A stretch of 64,000 nucleotides of DNA, from assembly GCF_002072175.1 (NCBI RefSeq), contig NZ_MVIV01000002.1:1-64000 (forward strand), written 5' to 3'. The position numbers were made by a program, and so were the translations under genes. The number at the start of each line of letters is the position of its first letter. The first letter of the stretch is position 1. Shown piece after piece: positions 17,412 through 25,621 of this stretch. Origin of the DNA: Actinomyces gaoshouyii (GTDB lineage Bacteria > Actinomycetota > Actinomycetes > Actinomycetales > Actinomycetaceae). A model generated the notes under the pieces. It did not search any database. It saw nothing but the letters and a program-made list of their open reading frames with translations, and had not been told where the DNA came from.

Positions 17412-17773
17412 CAGCGCCACCGGCCCTTCGAGCCCCCACCGCCCGAGCGGCGGATCCGCGAGCGCACCCGGATCGGGCGGTACACCTGGAGGGCGGGGCG
17501 CACATCGGCGAGGTAGACCGCATTGACCACCATCCCCAGCAGGCCGAACAGGGACATCTGCCCCATGAGCAGGATCACCGCGAAACCTGCGGCGTTGAGG
17601 CCCATCCAGAAGCCCTTGCTGCGCCTGCCCGCGGCGACGTAATGATCGGCTCGGTGGATGGTGCAGTCCGCCAGCGCCCAGAGCCCGAGCGCGATGCCGA
17701 CCACCTGGAAAGCGAGCTGCAGATAGCCGACGGCCTCGGCGAGGGCATGCGCGGTGCCGATCAGAATGCTCAC
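17411..17773 (-). CDS. DUF2516 family membrane protein
   Basis: A 120-residue small membrane protein of the actinobacterial DUF2516 family, function unknown. It has three hydrophobic segments: residues ~14-36 (YLQLAFQVVGIALGLWALAD), ~57-72 and ~73-88. Between the first two lies the motif ADCTIHRADHYVAAGRRSKGFW, characteristic of the family. The C-terminal tail is basic. It is the first gene of the DUF2516-dtd-PPTase run, with its stop overlapping the dtd start. No catalytic motif is visible. Confidence 0.82.
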   Translation of the reverse strand: MSILIGTAHALAEAVGYLQLAFQVVGIALGLWALADCTIHRADHYVAAGRRSKGFWMGLNAAGFAVILLMGQMSLFGLLGMVVNAVYLADVRPALQVYRPIRVRSRIRRSGGGGSKGRWR

Positions 17774-17840
17774 GCCCCTACCTTAGCGGGGCGACGGGGC
17801 GGGGCAGGGGGCCGCCGCGCCCGGGGCGAACCCGGGCGGT

Positions 17841-19166
17841 TCAAGCGGTTCGGGCCGTGCGGGGCCCGCCGGCCAGGCCGCCGGTCGATCCGCCGTTGCC
17901 GAGCCCGATGCTGCGGCCCGCGGCCCGCAGCCCCGCACCCGGCCGCTCGGCGGGACTGGCCTGCGCCCGCCCCTCGGGGCTGACCAGCGGCTCCTGAGCG
18001 GCATCCACCGCGCCGACGATCTCGGGGGGTGTCGCGCCATCGCCCTCCCCTGCGTCCCCGGGCTCGTCGGTCTGCCCGACATCGACGAGGAGAGGCGCAT
18101 CCACGGGCACGCCCCGGCGCAGGAGCGCCAGGGCGATCGGCCCGAGCTCATGATGGCGGGCCACGCTCGTCACGGCGCCCACCACGCGCTCCCCCAGGCG
18201 TACGGGAGCGCCGGGAAGGGGCGCCTGGCCCGTCAGTCCGTCGAGCTGCAGAAGGCAGAGGCGCCGTGGGGGGCGCCCGAGGTTGAGGGTGCGGGCCACC
18301 GTCTCCTGGCCCGGGTAGCAGCCCTTGTCCAGGTGGACGGCGGTACGCAGCCAGTCGAGCTCGTGCGGGATCGCGCGCTCGTCGGCCTCACGGGCCCGGC
18401 GGGGGCGCCCCGCCTCGACGCGCAGCGCCTCCCAGGCCAGCGCCCCGGCCATCCTCCGCCCCGCATCCCCAGCCAGGAAGGACCGGGCGATATCCGGAAC
18501 CCGCCCGGCGGGGGCGAGCACCACGACCGCGCGATAGCCCTCCCCCGGATGTCGGGAGGTTTCGAGGCCGACGTCGTAGCTCGTCCCACCGTCGACGACG
18601 CCGGGCCAGGGGTCGCGCCAGGCCATCGGCGCTCCCGGGAGGAGCGTCGCGGGAGCATCCGACTCCGCGAACGGCTCATCGCCTCCGGGGAGGGTCGCGC
18701 GGACCGCCTCCTCGAGGGCGGTGGCACCGCTCCCCAGCGCGCCCAGGGCGGCGACGTCGTCGCGCGGGGACACCTCGACGCGCAGCGTGAAGCGCATCCT
18801 CTCCAGGTGCTCGACGAGCACCGGCCCCCCTCCCGCGTCGACGACGACCCAGGCGGTGGCGCCATCGTCGAGGACGGCCAGCGCATGGCGGATCCGCCCC
18901 TGGGCGTCCAGGATGAGAGCCTCGGCCCCGCCGTCGCCCGGGGCCAGGGAGGTCAGGACCTGGGTGGTCAGCGTGGTGAGCCAGGAGAGGCGGTCTGGAC
19001 CGCTCACCGCCACGACGTCCCTGGCCAGTGCGGCGATCGCCTGCCCGTCGGCCAGGGCCGCCTGCTCGCGCAAGGGATTGCCGTAGTGCGCGGGGACGGC
19101 GGCGTCGGGACTCGTGGCGTCCTCGGCGATCGCCTCTGGCCAGTCCAGCAGTGGTGAGCGGCGCAT
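17841..19166 (-). CDS. ygfZ: YgfZ/GcvT-type folate-binding protein
   Basis: Folate-dependent protein thought to support iron-sulfur cluster assembly or repair. The diagnostic motif KGCYPGQETVARTLNLGRPP is intact, with the conserved cysteine at about residue 283. The N-terminal part resembles the aminomethyltransferase fold (VVAVSGPDRLSWLTTLTTQ). Typical members have 320-370 residues; this one has 441, with the final ~80 residues being a low-complexity Gly/Ala/Pro-rich tail that looks disordered. The ATG at 19166 overlaps the stop of the nitrobindin-like gene, indicating co-translation. The alternative of a true glycine-cleavage T protein is excluded by the KGCYPGQE motif. Confidence 0.92.
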   Translation of the reverse strand: MRRSPLLDWPEAIAEDATSPDAAVPAHYGNPLREQAALADGQAIAALARDVVAVSGPDRLSWLTTLTTQVLTSLAPGDGGAEALILDAQGRIRHALAVLDDGATAWVVVDAGGGPVLVEHLERMRFTLRVEVSPRDDVAALGALGSGATALEEAVRATLPGGDEPFAESDAPATLLPGAPMAWRDPWPGVVDGGTSYDVGLETSRHPGEGYRAVVVLAPAGRVPDIARSFLAGDAGRRMAGALAWEALRVEAGRPRRAREADERAIPHELDWLRTAVHLDKGCYPGQETVARTLNLGRPPRRLCLLQLDGLTGQAPLPGAPVRLGERVVGAVTSVARHHELGPIALALLRRGVPVDAPLLVDVGQTDEPGDAGEGDGATPPEIVGAVDAAQEPLVSPEGRAQASPAERPGAGLRAAGRSIGLGNGGSTGGLAGGPRTARTA

Positions 19167-19870
19167 CACTGGGCGGCCCCGTCGTCGTCGGCCCCCTGTG
19201 CGGGGGCATCGGCCGGCTCGGAGGGCTGAGGGCCATCGGGCAGGAGCGCGCCCGGCCGGGCGGCGGGGTCCTCGGGGTCCTCGACTCGCCCGAGGCGGCC
19301 GGAGGCGTAGCTCTGCAGGTCCTGGTCGAAGGCGGCCATGTCCTGCGCCCACATGAGATCGCCGCCCACGAGCCCGAAGACGCGGGTCATCTCGGTCAGG
19401 GGAGCACTGGTGCGGGTGCGGCCCACGGCCTGGGTGCCGATCTGCGCGCGGGGGCCCTGGATCCAGCCCTCCCAGACGCCGACCTGCCCGGCCGGGTCGG
19501 CGGAGACCACCTCGAGGCGGGTGATCGGGGTGCGGGTGTCGGCGTCGTCGGCGTCGGGCCGCTCCTGGCCGACAGGGCGCCAATAGGCGGTCTCCGAGGA
19601 CCAGATCCGGGCCGGGGCGATGCGCGTGGCACCCTCGAGACCGGGGACCTCGAAATCGAGGTCCTCCGATCGCGTGGCGTCCAGGGTCCACACGGTGGTG
19701 GTCTGGTGCAGGTAGGGACCGCCGTCGTGCTCGAAGACGATCTCCTGGTAAACCGCCTGCTCGGGAATGGTCTCGCCGTAGGTGAGCACGCCGTAGCCGC
19801 GCCAGGTGCCGACCAGCCAGGCGAGCGGGTAGAGCTCGGGGGCCAGGTCCTCGGGGAGGGAGAAAGTCAT
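19166..19870 (-). CDS. Nitrobindin-like (DUF1794/FABP-fold) protein
   Basis: A 234-residue soluble protein whose start PLAWLVGTWRGYGVLTYGE contains the GTWxGxG motif of nitrobindins, small ten-stranded beta-barrels that bind heme and nitric oxide or scavenge peroxynitrite. The barrel occupies residues ~1-190 and includes YLHQTTTVWTLD and VWEGWIQGP. The final ~45 residues are an acidic, proline-rich tail. It is immediately upstream of, and overlaps, the ygfZ gene; nitrobindin and YgfZ pairs are common in Actinobacteria and both relate to metal-cofactor or redox homeostasis. Whether heme is bound here is not shown; I did not locate the proximal histidine with certainty. Confidence 0.82.
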   Translation of the reverse strand: MTFSLPEDLAPELYPLAWLVGTWRGYGVLTYGETIPEQAVYQEIVFEHDGGPYLHQTTTVWTLDATRSEDLDFEVPGLEGATRIAPARIWSSETAYWRPVGQERPDADDADTRTPITRLEVVSADPAGQVGVWEGWIQGPRAQIGTQAVGRTRTSAPLTEMTRVFGLVGGDLMWAQDMAAFDQDLQSYASGRLGRVEDPEDPAARPGALLPDGPQPSEPADAPAQGADDDGAAQ

Positions 19871-19903
19871 GCCCCCACCCTAAGCCGCCCCGCCCCCTCC
19901 ATC

Positions 19904-19974
19904 GGGACCGGTCGAGAATTAAGGGGCGAGACCGATCCGGGAACCGGTCTCGCCCCTTATTTTCGACCGGTCCC
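19904..19974. repeat. Large imperfect palindrome, candidate dispersed element and terminator
   Basis: Arms 19904-19934 and 19945-19974 pair over about 30 bases with one mismatch and one unpaired base, enclosing a 10-base loop. Each arm contains GGGACCGGTCGA and TAAGGGGCGAGACCG. It starts right after the membrane-protein gene (stop at 19982) on the minus strand, so it could terminate that transcript. The arm sequence recurs in degraded form at 34-88, which suggests a dispersed palindromic repeat and not just a terminator. Confidence 0.7.
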
Positions 19975-19981
19975 GGCACGG

Positions 19982-20884
19982 CTAACCGGCAACGAAGCTG
20001 CCCATGAGGCGGGCGATGGCGTACGACGGCGCTCCGACGGCGAGGATCGGCACGATGGCGCTGGCGATCGCTGCCCGTCCACCGGGAACCCACTGGTGCG
20101 TCCACAGCACCCGGTTGGCGGCCGCCATGAGGACGCCGGCCGTGAAGCCCACGATGAGGCAGGCTCCCCCGGACTGAGCGGCCTCGCCGAGCCCCGTGTG
20201 CGCCGGCCCGAAGAACCCGATGACGGCGAGCAGACCGCCGACCGCGCCCGAGATGACCGCGGGCAGCGTCATGGTGAGCGTCTCCAGAACGCTGGCGCGC
20301 ACCTCCAGCGTGGTCAGCAGCGCGCCGATGAACAGCGCCAGACTGCATGGGACGATGACGGCGGGGTCGGCCACGCCGGGCTCCAGCGCGCACCAGGCGG
20401 CGCCGGCGATCGCCACGAGACCGCCGGAGACCGTCGAGGACAGGCTCTCGAGCAATCCCCTCCGATCCCCTTTGCGGAGCATCTGGGCGACGAATGCGAT
20501 GAGGACGGACAGCGCCATGACGACACCGGCGGCGCCGTAGTCCTGCCTCCAGGCCACGGCCAACGCGCCCGCGACCCCCGTCAGGGCGATCACCGCTGTC
20601 GAGCCCGTATCGTGGCGGGCCCGGACGAGGGCCGGCCACCCCTGCGCCATGGCCAGGACGAGGACGACGATGAGAACCATCCTCGCCCACACCGCCATCG
20701 GGGCCGAGGCGGCGAGGAGAACGGGGATGAGACCGGCCACCGCCAGACGGGTCCAGGCGGGGTCCACGATGCCGGGCTCCTTCGGCACGCCGTTCCCGCG
20801 CCGGGTGCCGTATCCGGGGCGGGAGGAGGCGGGAGCAGGCGCCGGGCGCCCTGGACCGCTCTGGAGATTGGCAGGGGTATCCAC
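19982..20884 (-). CDS. Uncharacterised multi-pass membrane protein
   Basis: I do not recognise the family. The 300-residue protein has a short hydrophilic N-terminus of about 40 residues and then roughly eight to nine hydrophobic segments, for example LAVAGLIPVLLAASAPMAVW, MVLIVVLVLAMAQGW, GVVMALSVLIAFVAQML and AVIVPCSLALFIGALLTTLE. Short loops with few charges suggest a permease-like or envelope protein, with no catalytic signature. GTG 20884 (VDTPANLQS) is my best start, since upstream sequence reads as non-coding; the ribosome-binding site is weak and leaderless translation is possible. It diverges from the GlnR-type regulator and is followed by the large palindrome. Confidence 0.55.
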   Translation of the reverse strand: MDTPANLQSGPGRPAPAPASSRPGYGTRRGNGVPKEPGIVDPAWTRLAVAGLIPVLLAASAPMAVWARMVLIVVLVLAMAQGWPALVRARHDTGSTAVIALTGVAGALAVAWRQDYGAAGVVMALSVLIAFVAQMLRKGDRRGLLESLSSTVSGGLVAIAGAAWCALEPGVADPAVIVPCSLALFIGALLTTLEVRASVLETLTMTLPAVISGAVGGLLAVIGFFGPAHTGLGEAAQSGGACLIVGFTAGVLMAAANRVLWTHQWVPGGRAAIASAIVPILAVGAPSYAIARLMGSFVAG

Positions 20885-21031
20885 ATCTCGTATCGTCGCA
20901 CACCCCGGCACGATCGCATGACGTGTGCTTGACTTGGGCAGGCCCCCCGAGGGCGTCCGGGCACGCGCCCCGCGCCACTCGGGACGGCCTGTCCGGCAAT
21001 GCCCAGGAGGGTTCCCGAGGAGAGGGATCGC

Positions 21032-21703
21032 ATGCGCGTCGTCATGTTCACCCACGCCGCCGATCCCGCGGATGCGCTTCCCGCCGCATCGTTCCTCGAC
21101 GCGACAGTCACCTGTCTGCCCCCGCTCCCCTCGAACTACGGCGCGGTCGACGACGCCGACGCGGTCCTCATCGACACCAGGGCGGACCTGACCCGGGCGC
21201 GAGCCCTGTGCCAGCTCCTGAGTGGGCCGATGGAGTGCGGACCGATCCTTCTCGTCGTCGACGACGGAGGGGCCGCGGCACTCCAGGACGACTGGGGGGC
21301 CTCAGACTTCGTCATGGCCGGGGCCTCCCCCGCCGAACTCGCCGCGAGACTGCGGATGCTGCGCCGCGCCGCGCCTCCCTCCCAGGCCCCCCGAGAGGAC
21401 CGCCTGGAGGTCGGCGACCTCGTCATCGATGTCACCGCCTACACGGCTAGGATCCACGGGGAGATCCTCGATCTCACCTACAAGGAGTTCGAGTTGCTCA
21501 AATTCATGGCGATCAACCAGGGCCGGGTCCTGACCCGGGAAACACTTCTGGACGAGGTCTGGGGCCAGGACTACATCGGCGGAGCGCGGACGGTGGACGT
21601 CCATGTGCGCCGCCTGCGCGCGAAGCTCGGCACGGAGTACGACCAGTTCATCGGGACGGTCCGCAATGTGGGCTACCGTCTCGATGCCCCGGGGATCATC
21701 TAG
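21032..21703 (+). CDS. glnR: GlnR-type orphan winged-helix response regulator
   Basis: The 223-residue protein has a receiver-like N-domain without a full phosphorylation pocket, joined to an OmpR-type winged helix. The N-domain matches actinobacterial GlnR: ADAVLIDTRADLTRARALCQLL, then GGAAALQDDWGASDFV and SPAELAARLRML. The C-domain has LTYKEFELLKFMAINQGRVLTRETLL and the recognition region RTVDVHVRRLRAKLG. GlnR controls nitrogen assimilation and also senses phosphate cross-talk in several actinobacteria. ATG 21032 is chosen because GAGGAGAGGG lies 8 bases upstream. It is followed, after ~450 bases, by PhoU-like and PiT phosphate genes. It could instead be a paralog controlling phosphate uptake; regulon is unproven. 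Confidence 0.82.
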   Translation: MRVVMFTHAADPADALPAASFLDATVTCLPPLPSNYGAVDDADAVLIDTRADLTRARALCQLLSGPMECGPILLVVDDGGAAALQDDWGASDFVMAGASPAELAARLRMLRRAAPPSQAPREDRLEVGDLVIDVTAYTARIHGEILDLTYKEFELLKFMAINQGRVLTRETLLDEVWGQDYIGGARTVDVHVRRLRAKLGTEYDQFIGTVRNVGYRLDAPGII

Positions 21704-22153
21704 AGGCATCCAGGGCGCGCAGCAATGCCAGGCAATGCCAGGCAATGCCAGTCCGCGAGACCCCCGCCGGGGCCGCCATCATCGGCCCCACCGCCATTGC
21801 CCCCCGGCGCCTTTGGCGCACGCGCGACGCTGCTGCTACCTTGAAGCCGACGCCGGGTCGTGACGGGCCCCGGGCTCCACCTTGTGCCGCCACGAGCGGC
21901 ATTCGCGCCGACTGGCGCTCTTGCGGCCCGGCGTCCTCAACCACGATTCCTTCTCGAGAACGACACCGCAGCCGAGAACCCGCACCACACCTGAGATCCC
22001 GATTACCCGTGCTCACCTGAATCGACCATCTCCCGAAGCGGCCACTATCAGCAAGCCGACCGCCTCAGGACCCCCGCCCCGGGAAGAATCCGGGGCCGCG
22101 CATTCATGACAGGAGCGGCGATCCGAGCCGCCCAGACCAGCAAGGAGCCATCC
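21704..22153. other. Intergenic region between glnR and the phosphate genes
   Basis: About 450 bases with no convincing coding frame. It contains the tandem repeat at 21723-21750 and small hairpin-forming sequences such as TGCCGC-CACGA-GCGGCA (21885-21901). The leader of the phosphate operon ends with the AAGGAG ribosome-binding site at 22142. I could not find a Pho-box-like or GlnR-box-like direct repeat by eye. Confidence 0.4.
21723..21750. repeat. Three tandem copies of a 10-bp unit
   Basis: The unit CAATGCCAGG is repeated almost three times in perfect tandem just after the glnR-like stop. The copy number could vary between strains by slippage. No binding protein can be suggested from the sequence. 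Confidence 0.8.
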
Positions 22154-22774
22154 GTGCGCATCCACCCCCGCAACAATGACGAGGCCCTCTTCGACCTGCT
22201 GTCGAGATCCGCTCGCCACCTCGTCAGCGCCTGCGATGTCCTCGAGCAGATCATCAACGCCGACCGCGAGGAGCGCGCCAGCCTCCGCGAGACCCTCCAC
22301 GCGGAGGAGCACGCGGCGGACAACTCGCACCACGATTTCCAGCGCCTCATCAACGCCACCTTCGTCACCCCGCTGGACCGCGAGGACCTCCACCTGCTCG
22401 GCTCCACCATGGACGACTGCATGGACCTGGTCGACGAGGCCGGCGACTGCATCGTCCTCTACCACGTCGGCGTCCTGCCCCAGGCCTGCCACGAGCTGGT
22501 CGATATCCTCAAGCAGTGCGCCGAGCTCACCTCGCAGGCCATGCCCCGCCTGAAGTCCCTCAAGGACATGGAGAGCTACTGGGTGAAGATCAACGAGCTG
22601 GAGAACCACGGGGACCAGATCTACCGCGCCGGCATCGGCAGGCTCTTCGAGGAGGAGATGGACCCCGTCAGCCTCATCAAGCGCAAGGAGATCATCGAGC
22701 GCATGGAGGCCGCGATCGACGCCTTCGAGTCTCTGGCGAACACAGTCGAGTCGATCGCCGTGCGCGAGTCCTGA
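22154..22774 (+). CDS. PhoU-like DUF47 family protein
   Basis: A 206-residue all-helical cytoplasmic protein of the DUF47/PhoU-like family, encoded directly before a PiT phosphate transporter. Such proteins are thought to modulate PiT activity and phosphate signalling. Features are the acidic metal-binding-type helix pairs, for example DREERASLRETLHAEEHAADNSHH, the DCMDLVDEAGDCIVLYHVG region, and NELENHGDQIYRAGIGRLFEE. GTG 22154 is chosen because AAGGAG lies six bases upstream; an ATG further upstream lacks such a site. The pit start follows after 15 bases, so they are co-transcribed. Confidence 0.9.
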   Translation: MRIHPRNNDEALFDLLSRSARHLVSACDVLEQIINADREERASLRETLHAEEHAADNSHHDFQRLINATFVTPLDREDLHLLGSTMDDCMDLVDEAGDCIVLYHVGVLPQACHELVDILKQCAELTSQAMPRLKSLKDMESYWVKINELENHGDQIYRAGIGRLFEEEMDPVSLIKRKEIIERMEAAIDAFESLANTVESIAVRES

Positions 22775-22789
22775 CGAATCGGCACCGCA

Positions 22790-23803
22790 ATGATGACAGC
22801 ACTGGTCATCGCGATCCTCGTCGTCGCGCTCATCTTCAACTTCACCAACGGCTTCCACGACGCCGCGAACGCCATCGCCACGTCGGTCTCCACACGCGCG
22901 CTGTCCATGCGCACGGCCCTGCTCATGGCTGCTGTCATGAACGTCATCGGAGCCATGCTGGGCACCTCGGTGGCCCACACGATCGGCTCGGACATCGTCT
23001 CCATCACCTATGGCTCGGATGAGGGGAACATGATCGCCCTCATCGTCGTCTTCGCCGCACTGTTCGCCGCGATCGCCTGGAACCTCATCACCTGGTGGTT
23101 CGGGCTGCCCTCCTCGTCCTCCCACGCGCTGATCGGGGGCCTGGCCGGCGGAGGCATCGCCTGCGGGCTGATGGTCCACTGGAGCTCGATTCTGGACAAG
23201 GTCGTCATCCCGATGATCGTCTCGCCTCTGGGCGGGTTCATCGTGGCCTACATCGCCATGATCATCGTGCTGCGCCTGTGCGCGGCCCTGCCCTACCACC
23301 GCACGATGCGGCGCTTCCGGTGGGCCCAGACGGTCTCGGCCGCCGCCATGGCCCTGGGCCACGGCCTCCAGGACGCCCAGAAGACGATGGGCGTCATGCT
23401 CATCGCCCTGACAGCCGGGGGGCTCCACTCCTTCGACCACGGCGTGCCCGCCTGGGTGAAGATCGCAGCGGCACTGACGATCTCCCTCGGCACCTACTTC
23501 GGCGGCACCCGCATCATGGCGACCCTCGGGTCCAAGGTCATCGATCTCGATCCCGCTCACGGGTTCGTCGCGGAGAGCGTCGCTGCGGGCTTCCTCTACG
23601 TGGCCGCCATGGGCTTCGGCGCCCCGGTGTCAACGACGCACACGATCACCACCTCCATCATGGGCGTGGGCGCCACGAAGCGCCTGAGCGCCGTGCGCTG
23701 GGGCGTGGCCGGGGACATCGTCGTGGCCTGGGTGATGACCCTTCCCGCCGCGGCGGCGATCGCCGCCGTCGTCTCCTTCATCCTCCGGGCGGCCCTCCTG
23801 TGA
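22790..23803 (+). CDS. pit: Low-affinity inorganic phosphate transporter (PiT family)
   Basis: Membrane transporter that couples metal-phosphate uptake to the proton gradient. The 337-residue protein has about ten membrane segments and both PiT signature repeats: FNFTNGFHDAANAIATSVSTRAL near the N-terminus and ATLGSKVIDLDPAHGFVAE with GAPVSTTHTITTSIMGVG near the C-terminus. The middle LPSSSSHALIGGLAGGGI and GHGLQDAQKTMGVM are also typical. It is the second gene after the DUF47 protein, the standard pairing in bacteria. A strong hairpin terminator lies 72 bases past the stop. Confidence 0.94.
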   Translation: MMTALVIAILVVALIFNFTNGFHDAANAIATSVSTRALSMRTALLMAAVMNVIGAMLGTSVAHTIGSDIVSITYGSDEGNMIALIVVFAALFAAIAWNLITWWFGLPSSSSHALIGGLAGGGIACGLMVHWSSILDKVVIPMIVSPLGGFIVAYIAMIIVLRLCAALPYHRTMRRFRWAQTVSAAAMALGHGLQDAQKTMGVMLIALTAGGLHSFDHGVPAWVKIAAALTISLGTYFGGTRIMATLGSKVIDLDPAHGFVAESVAAGFLYVAAMGFGAPVSTTHTITTSIMGVGATKRLSAVRWGVAGDIVVAWVMTLPAAAAIAAVVSFILRAALL

Positions 23804-23875
23804 GAGCGGCGGTGCTCCGCGATCATCACGGGGCACCGCCGGCGGCGCCGGCATCGCCGCCAGCACGGCATCATC

Positions 23876-23911
23876 GGGCCCGGCCCTGCGGTTCCCCCGC
23901 GGGCCGGGCCC
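23876..23911 (+). terminator. Hairpin terminator of the phosphate operon
   Basis: The left arm 23876-23891 and right arm 23897-23911 pair over 15 bases with one bulged T, loop TTCCC. It lies 72 bases after the pit stop. A short T/C-rich stretch follows. Confidence 0.75.
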
Positions 23912-24090
23912 GACTCGTTCTCCCCACTCCGGCCGATGCCATCCACCGAGCCGGAACCGGCCGCCGCCGCCGTGGCGGCCCCACCACCAGGCGCCGACGC
24001 TCGCCTCCTCCTCCCCGATATCACGTCCTTCTCGTCTGCGACAAGGCGGCTCCCCGCTCATCGCCCACCCCATGCCCGGCCCGGCGCCCC

Positions 24091-24130
24091 GCCGCCTCCC
24101 AGCGGCTCCGGGCGCCTCCCAGCGGCTCCG
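24091..24130. repeat. Two tandem copies of a 20-bp unit
   Basis: The 20-base unit GCCGCCTCCCAGCGGCTCCG occurs twice in tandem with a single difference, in the 400-base gap between pit and the next gene. Apart from this repeat and the hairpin at 23876-23911, I see nothing in the gap. Confidence 0.7.
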
Positions 24131-24205
24131 CGGCTCGCACCCTGCCCGCACGAGGAGGGGGCACGGACGACGGGGTGCGCCGCAATACGCTGCCCCCGCG
24201 CCGAG

Positions 24206-24868
24206 TCAGTCCAGGAGGCCCGCCCGGGCCCTCACGGCGGCATCGGAGAGCTCGTCGGCGGTGGCCAGGAGCGCGGAGTCCCGGCGGGTGACGCGGTCGG
24301 CGAGGGGGTCGGCGTCGTCGTCGATCCACTCGGGGGCCGAGCCCGCGGCGAGCGCCGCGAGGAATCCGGAGGTGGTGGAGAGCAGTGGGGCGAGCGCGGG
24401 AACGGAGCCCTCCAGCGCGCCGGCGAGGACGGCGTCGAGGCGCGCGCGCAGCTCCTCGGGTGAGATGACCGGGCGTCCCTCGGCGAGGGCGGCGTCGAGG
24501 CGCGCTGCGAGGGCACCGTCGCCATCAGGGCCGGTGAGGTCGACGACGGTGGCGTAGCGGCGCCCGACGAGCGCGGCGTCGCGGCGGATCCACTCGCGCA
24601 CGAGGAAGAGGCGCCACAGGGCCCCTGGCAGGGTGGTGGCCGGTGAGTCCGCCCAAAGCTCGGCGACGTCATCGACCCCCTGCCCGGCGACGGCGTTGAT
24701 GACCGCCTCCCGGGTGATGGGGTCCTCCGGGGCGGCGGGGAAGCCGCCGACGAGCGCCTGGGCGGCGCGATGGGCGAGCTCGGAGGCGACGGCGGTGTCC
24801 GCGCCGCCCTCGATGGATTCGGCGGCCTCGGGGTCGAGCCGGGCGGGGCGGTGGAACTGGCGTGCCAT
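24206..24868 (-). CDS. Conserved actinobacterial hypothetical protein
   Basis: A 220-residue, mainly alpha-helical, acidic soluble protein. I do not know its function. It starts MARQFHRPARLDPEAAES and contains LPGALWRLFLVREWIRRD, features I associate with a conserved, uncharacterised family of Actinobacteria. No signal peptide, membrane segment or nucleotide-binding motif is visible. It is encoded alone between the phosphate operon and tRNA-Lys, and its ATG is preceded by AAGGAGA. Confidence is high that it is a gene and low on function. Confidence 0.75.
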   Translation of the reverse strand: MARQFHRPARLDPEAAESIEGGADTAVASELAHRAAQALVGGFPAAPEDPITREAVINAVAGQGVDDVAELWADSPATTLPGALWRLFLVREWIRRDAALVGRRYATVVDLTGPDGDGALAARLDAALAEGRPVISPEELRARLDAVLAGALEGSVPALAPLLSTTSGFLAALAAGSAPEWIDDDADPLADRVTRRDSALLATADELSDAAVRARAGLLD

Positions 24869-24978
24869 GGCGTTCTCCTTCGGTGCGCAACGCGCCCATT
24901 GTCTCGCACGCCCGCCGTGGCGTGTCCTGCGCGCCCGGGTCCGGCTATGCTGCGCGTGGTGCCGGCCCCCGGCGCCGC

Positions 24979-25052
24979 GCCCCCTTAGCTCAGTTGGTCA
25001 GAGCTGCGGACTTTTAATCCGAAGGTCGTGGGTTCGAGCCCCACAGGGGGTA
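24979..25052 (+). tRNA. tRNA-Lys (anticodon TTT)
   Basis: A full cloverleaf can be drawn: acceptor GCCCCCT with AGGGGGT (last pair G-T), D-stem GCTC/GAGC, anticodon loop CTTTTAA giving anticodon TTT, and T-arm GTGGG-TTCGAGC-CCCAC. The discriminator base is A. CCA is not encoded. One anticodon-stem closing pair (G-A) is non-canonical. No integrated element flanks it. Confidence 0.95.
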
Positions 25053-25124
25053 CCGCCGCGCCCTCGGCCCGCTGGCCACGAGCGCTGCCCCTTCCTGGGA
25101 TTCGACTCCGGGCACGGGGCCCGC

Positions 25125-25553
25125 TCAGTCGTCGACGACGACGACGTCGACTCGAATGTTGCCGCGAGTGGCGTTGGAGTAGGGGCATACCCGATGCGCG
25201 GCATCAGCGAGCCCCTGGGCAACCTCGTGCGGCAAGTCCGGAACGACCACCTCGAGGGTGACGGCGAGCCCGTAGCCCTCGCCGGCCCTGCCGATGGAGA
25301 CTCGCGCGCCCACCGAGGAATCGCCGAGCTCCTGCTTGGCCTGCCGCGCCACTCCCTGAAGGGCGGAGTGGAAGCAGGCGGCGTAGCCCGCGGCGAAGAG
25401 CTGCTCCGGGTTGGCGCCATCGCCACTGCCGCCCATCTCCTGCGGAATCGCAAGATCCAAGGAGACGCGGCCATCCGCGGTCTGGACGTGTCCATCACGG
25501 CCCGCGCCGGTGGCAATGGCCTCAGTGGTGTAAATGGGCTCGATCTCGTTCAT
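25125..25553 (-). CDS. ohr: Organic hydroperoxide resistance protein Ohr
   Basis: Thiol peroxidase of the Ohr/OsmC family that reduces organic hydroperoxides. The 142-residue protein has both redox cysteines in the expected places: Cys60 in AAGYAACFHSAL and Cys123 in RVCPYSNATRGN. The latter motif is specific to Ohr rather than OsmC. The ATG at 25553 is preceded by GGGAG at a good distance. It is transcribed divergently from the MarR-type ohrR gene across a 125-base region holding a predicted operator, so it is almost certainly repressed by OhrR until peroxide oxidises the regulator. Confidence 0.95.
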   Translation of the reverse strand: MNEIEPIYTTEAIATGAGRDGHVQTADGRVSLDLAIPQEMGGSGDGANPEQLFAAGYAACFHSALQGVARQAKQELGDSSVGARVSIGRAGEGYGLAVTLEVVVPDLPHEVAQGLADAAHRVCPYSNATRGNIRVDVVVVDD

Positions 25554-25621
25554 GGGTTCTCCCTGCTCACTGCTCCTGCTGCCCCGGCACTCCGAGGAGG
25601 CGGCCCCTCGGCCACCAGGCC

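Noticed and set aside
17841-20999. A 1052-codon continuous minus-strand frame
   Set aside because: The ygfZ frame happens to stay open through the nitrobindin-like gene and beyond; the true ygfZ start at 19166 overlaps the preceding stop, and the upstream part is out of frame with the real gene.
24979-25052. tRNA-Lys as an attachment site for an integrated element
   Set aside because: No integrase gene, no duplicated tRNA 3' end and only core-type genes follow.
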